Source: Rhodopirellula halodulae | GTDB taxonomy: Bacteria > Planctomycetota > Planctomycetia > Pirellulales > Pirellulaceae | Assembly (NCBI RefSeq): GCF_020966775.1 | Contig: NZ_JAJKFV010000011.1 | Span: 547,023-611,022 of the forward strand | Direction of reading: 5' to 3' | Length of the DNA stretch: 64,000 bases | Shown: positions 63,507 through 64,000 of the stretch, one piece after another | Numbering within the stretch: the stretch's first letter is position 1 | How the letters are laid out: each line of letters begins with the position of its first letter | Notes under the pieces: model-generated | Told to the model about the DNA's origin: nothing | The model's database searches: none | Seen by the model: the letters and a program-made list of their open reading frames with translations, nothing else | Made by a program: the position numbers and the translations under genes

Positions 63507-64000
63507 TCAGGATTCTTTTCGGGGTTCGCTGCTGGTGCAAACCGCTAGCGCGTTCAGGTCGTGAAGCCACTCGGATTGCTGATCGACAAAGGCAGCTTTT
63601 AGCTGGTCCAATAAATCGTCAGAGTCGCCAATCAACGGTGAAATCTCGATCGCCAACCGTGGGTCGGGCGCGTCATGCGTCGAGTGACAGATCACGAAAT
63701 GCCGTTTGGTCTCCTCCAGCATCTGCATGCTAGCGTGCCAAAGCCGATCGACAGCCTCGGTGCTGGCGGGGAGCTTGGCCGCATCGACTTGCCGCACCGC
63801 TCGCATCATCGAAGATACCTCCAGGCAGAATCTCAGCATTCGGGTCATTGCATACCGCGGTTCGCTGAATCGAAAGTAATGCAGGACCGGATAGAAATGA
63901 TGTGACTCCAACAAGTCCGCCATGTTCGACGACATCGTGTATAGGTCTTGGTTGACTAACGAAGGATCGCTCCCGGTCAGATACGCTCGCAAATAGCCAA
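63507..64000 (-). CDS. C-terminal part of a probable ion-channel-family protein (5' end outside window)
   Basis: The frame is open to the window end, so the start is missing. The visible 164 residues are soluble and helical, with ESHHFYPVLHYFRFSEPRYAM, a pattern I associate with the cytoplasmic tail of two-TM potassium-channel-like proteins. No pore sequence is visible. The channel assignment is weak. Confidence 0.4.
   Translation of the reverse strand, partial: GYLRAYLTGSDPSLVNQDLYTMSSNMADLLESHHFYPVLHYFRFSEPRYAMTRMLRFCLEVSSMMRAVRQVDAAKLPASTEAVDRLWHASMQMLEETKRHFVICHSTHDAPDPRLAIEISPLIGDSDDLLDQLKAAFVDQQSEWLHDLNALAVCTSSEPRKES

Noticed and set aside
1-64000. tRNA, rRNA or CRISPR loci
   Set aside because: None was recognised on either strand by reading; a covariance-model search was not possible here.

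Overview
The window looks like part of the chromosome of a planctomycete of the Rhodopirellula/Pirellulaceae type. This is inferred from an ECF sigma factor coupled to a Ser/Thr kinase, many small secreted Cys-rich proteins, DUF2924/serine-recombinase modules and moderate GC; no rRNA or tRNA gene is present to prove it. Most genes have clear family signatures, and many neighbours overlap by the four bases ATGA, meaning translational coupling.

Layout. (1) 1-4324: end of an ECF sigma factor, coupled to a large zinc-finger/kinase membrane protein, then a convergent isoprenylcysteine methyltransferase-like protein. (2) 4849-10765: a sulfur/redox cluster on the plus strand (TauE/SafE exporter, metallo-beta-lactamase/rhodanese fusion, secreted DsrE-like protein, DUF3365 haem protein, secreted rhodanese, FAD oxidoreductase). 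(3) 10854-13305: a secreted jelly-roll-like protein and a Tat-exported deacetylase-like protein. (4) 13274-17596: 4.2 kb bounded by two 131-133 bp imperfect direct repeats, holding an XRE/Fic toxin-antitoxin pair with a frameshifted toxin, degraded transposon ORFs, a DUF2262 protein, a small membrane protein and a nitroreductase. (5) 17859-20796: five overlapping genes around a large serine recombinase.

(6) 20805-59870: a 39 kb metal-resistance island. It has four different heavy-metal RND pumps with their periplasmic adaptors (two Cus-type by TM4 motif, one Czc/DFG-type, one AIGELVDD-type), two lipoprotein-type TolC proteins, a coupled thioredoxin / CYP152 peroxygenase / CDF / Zn-Cd P-type ATPase cassette, multi-domain CPxxx...CCxxC metal-binding secreted proteins, an HMA protein, His-rich lipoproteins, an orphan zinc-finger anti-sigma factor and an orphan ECF sigma factor. 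Three of the RND operons begin with a small secreted Cys/His-rich protein of shared layout, and the fourth with the Cys-rich anti-sigma factor. (7) 60005-64000: a small lipoprotein, an acetyltransferase, a PP2C/SpoIIE phosphatase with HAMP domain, a striking triple CC-x5-CC-x5-CC secreted protein, another Cys-rich secreted protein and the C-terminal part of a probable channel protein running off the end.

Together the island reads as a layered defence against Cu/Ag and Zn/Cd/Co-type cations: binding in the periplasm by Cys/His-rich proteins, cytoplasmic export by P-ATPase and CDF, and trans-envelope efflux by RND-adaptor-TolC complexes. The metal assignments are inferred from motifs only. The best candidates for undescribed biology are the Cys-rich operon-head protein family, the thioredoxin-peroxygenase-exporter cassette, the CC-heptad repeat protein, and a shared TACC-N7-GGTA operator-like dyad.
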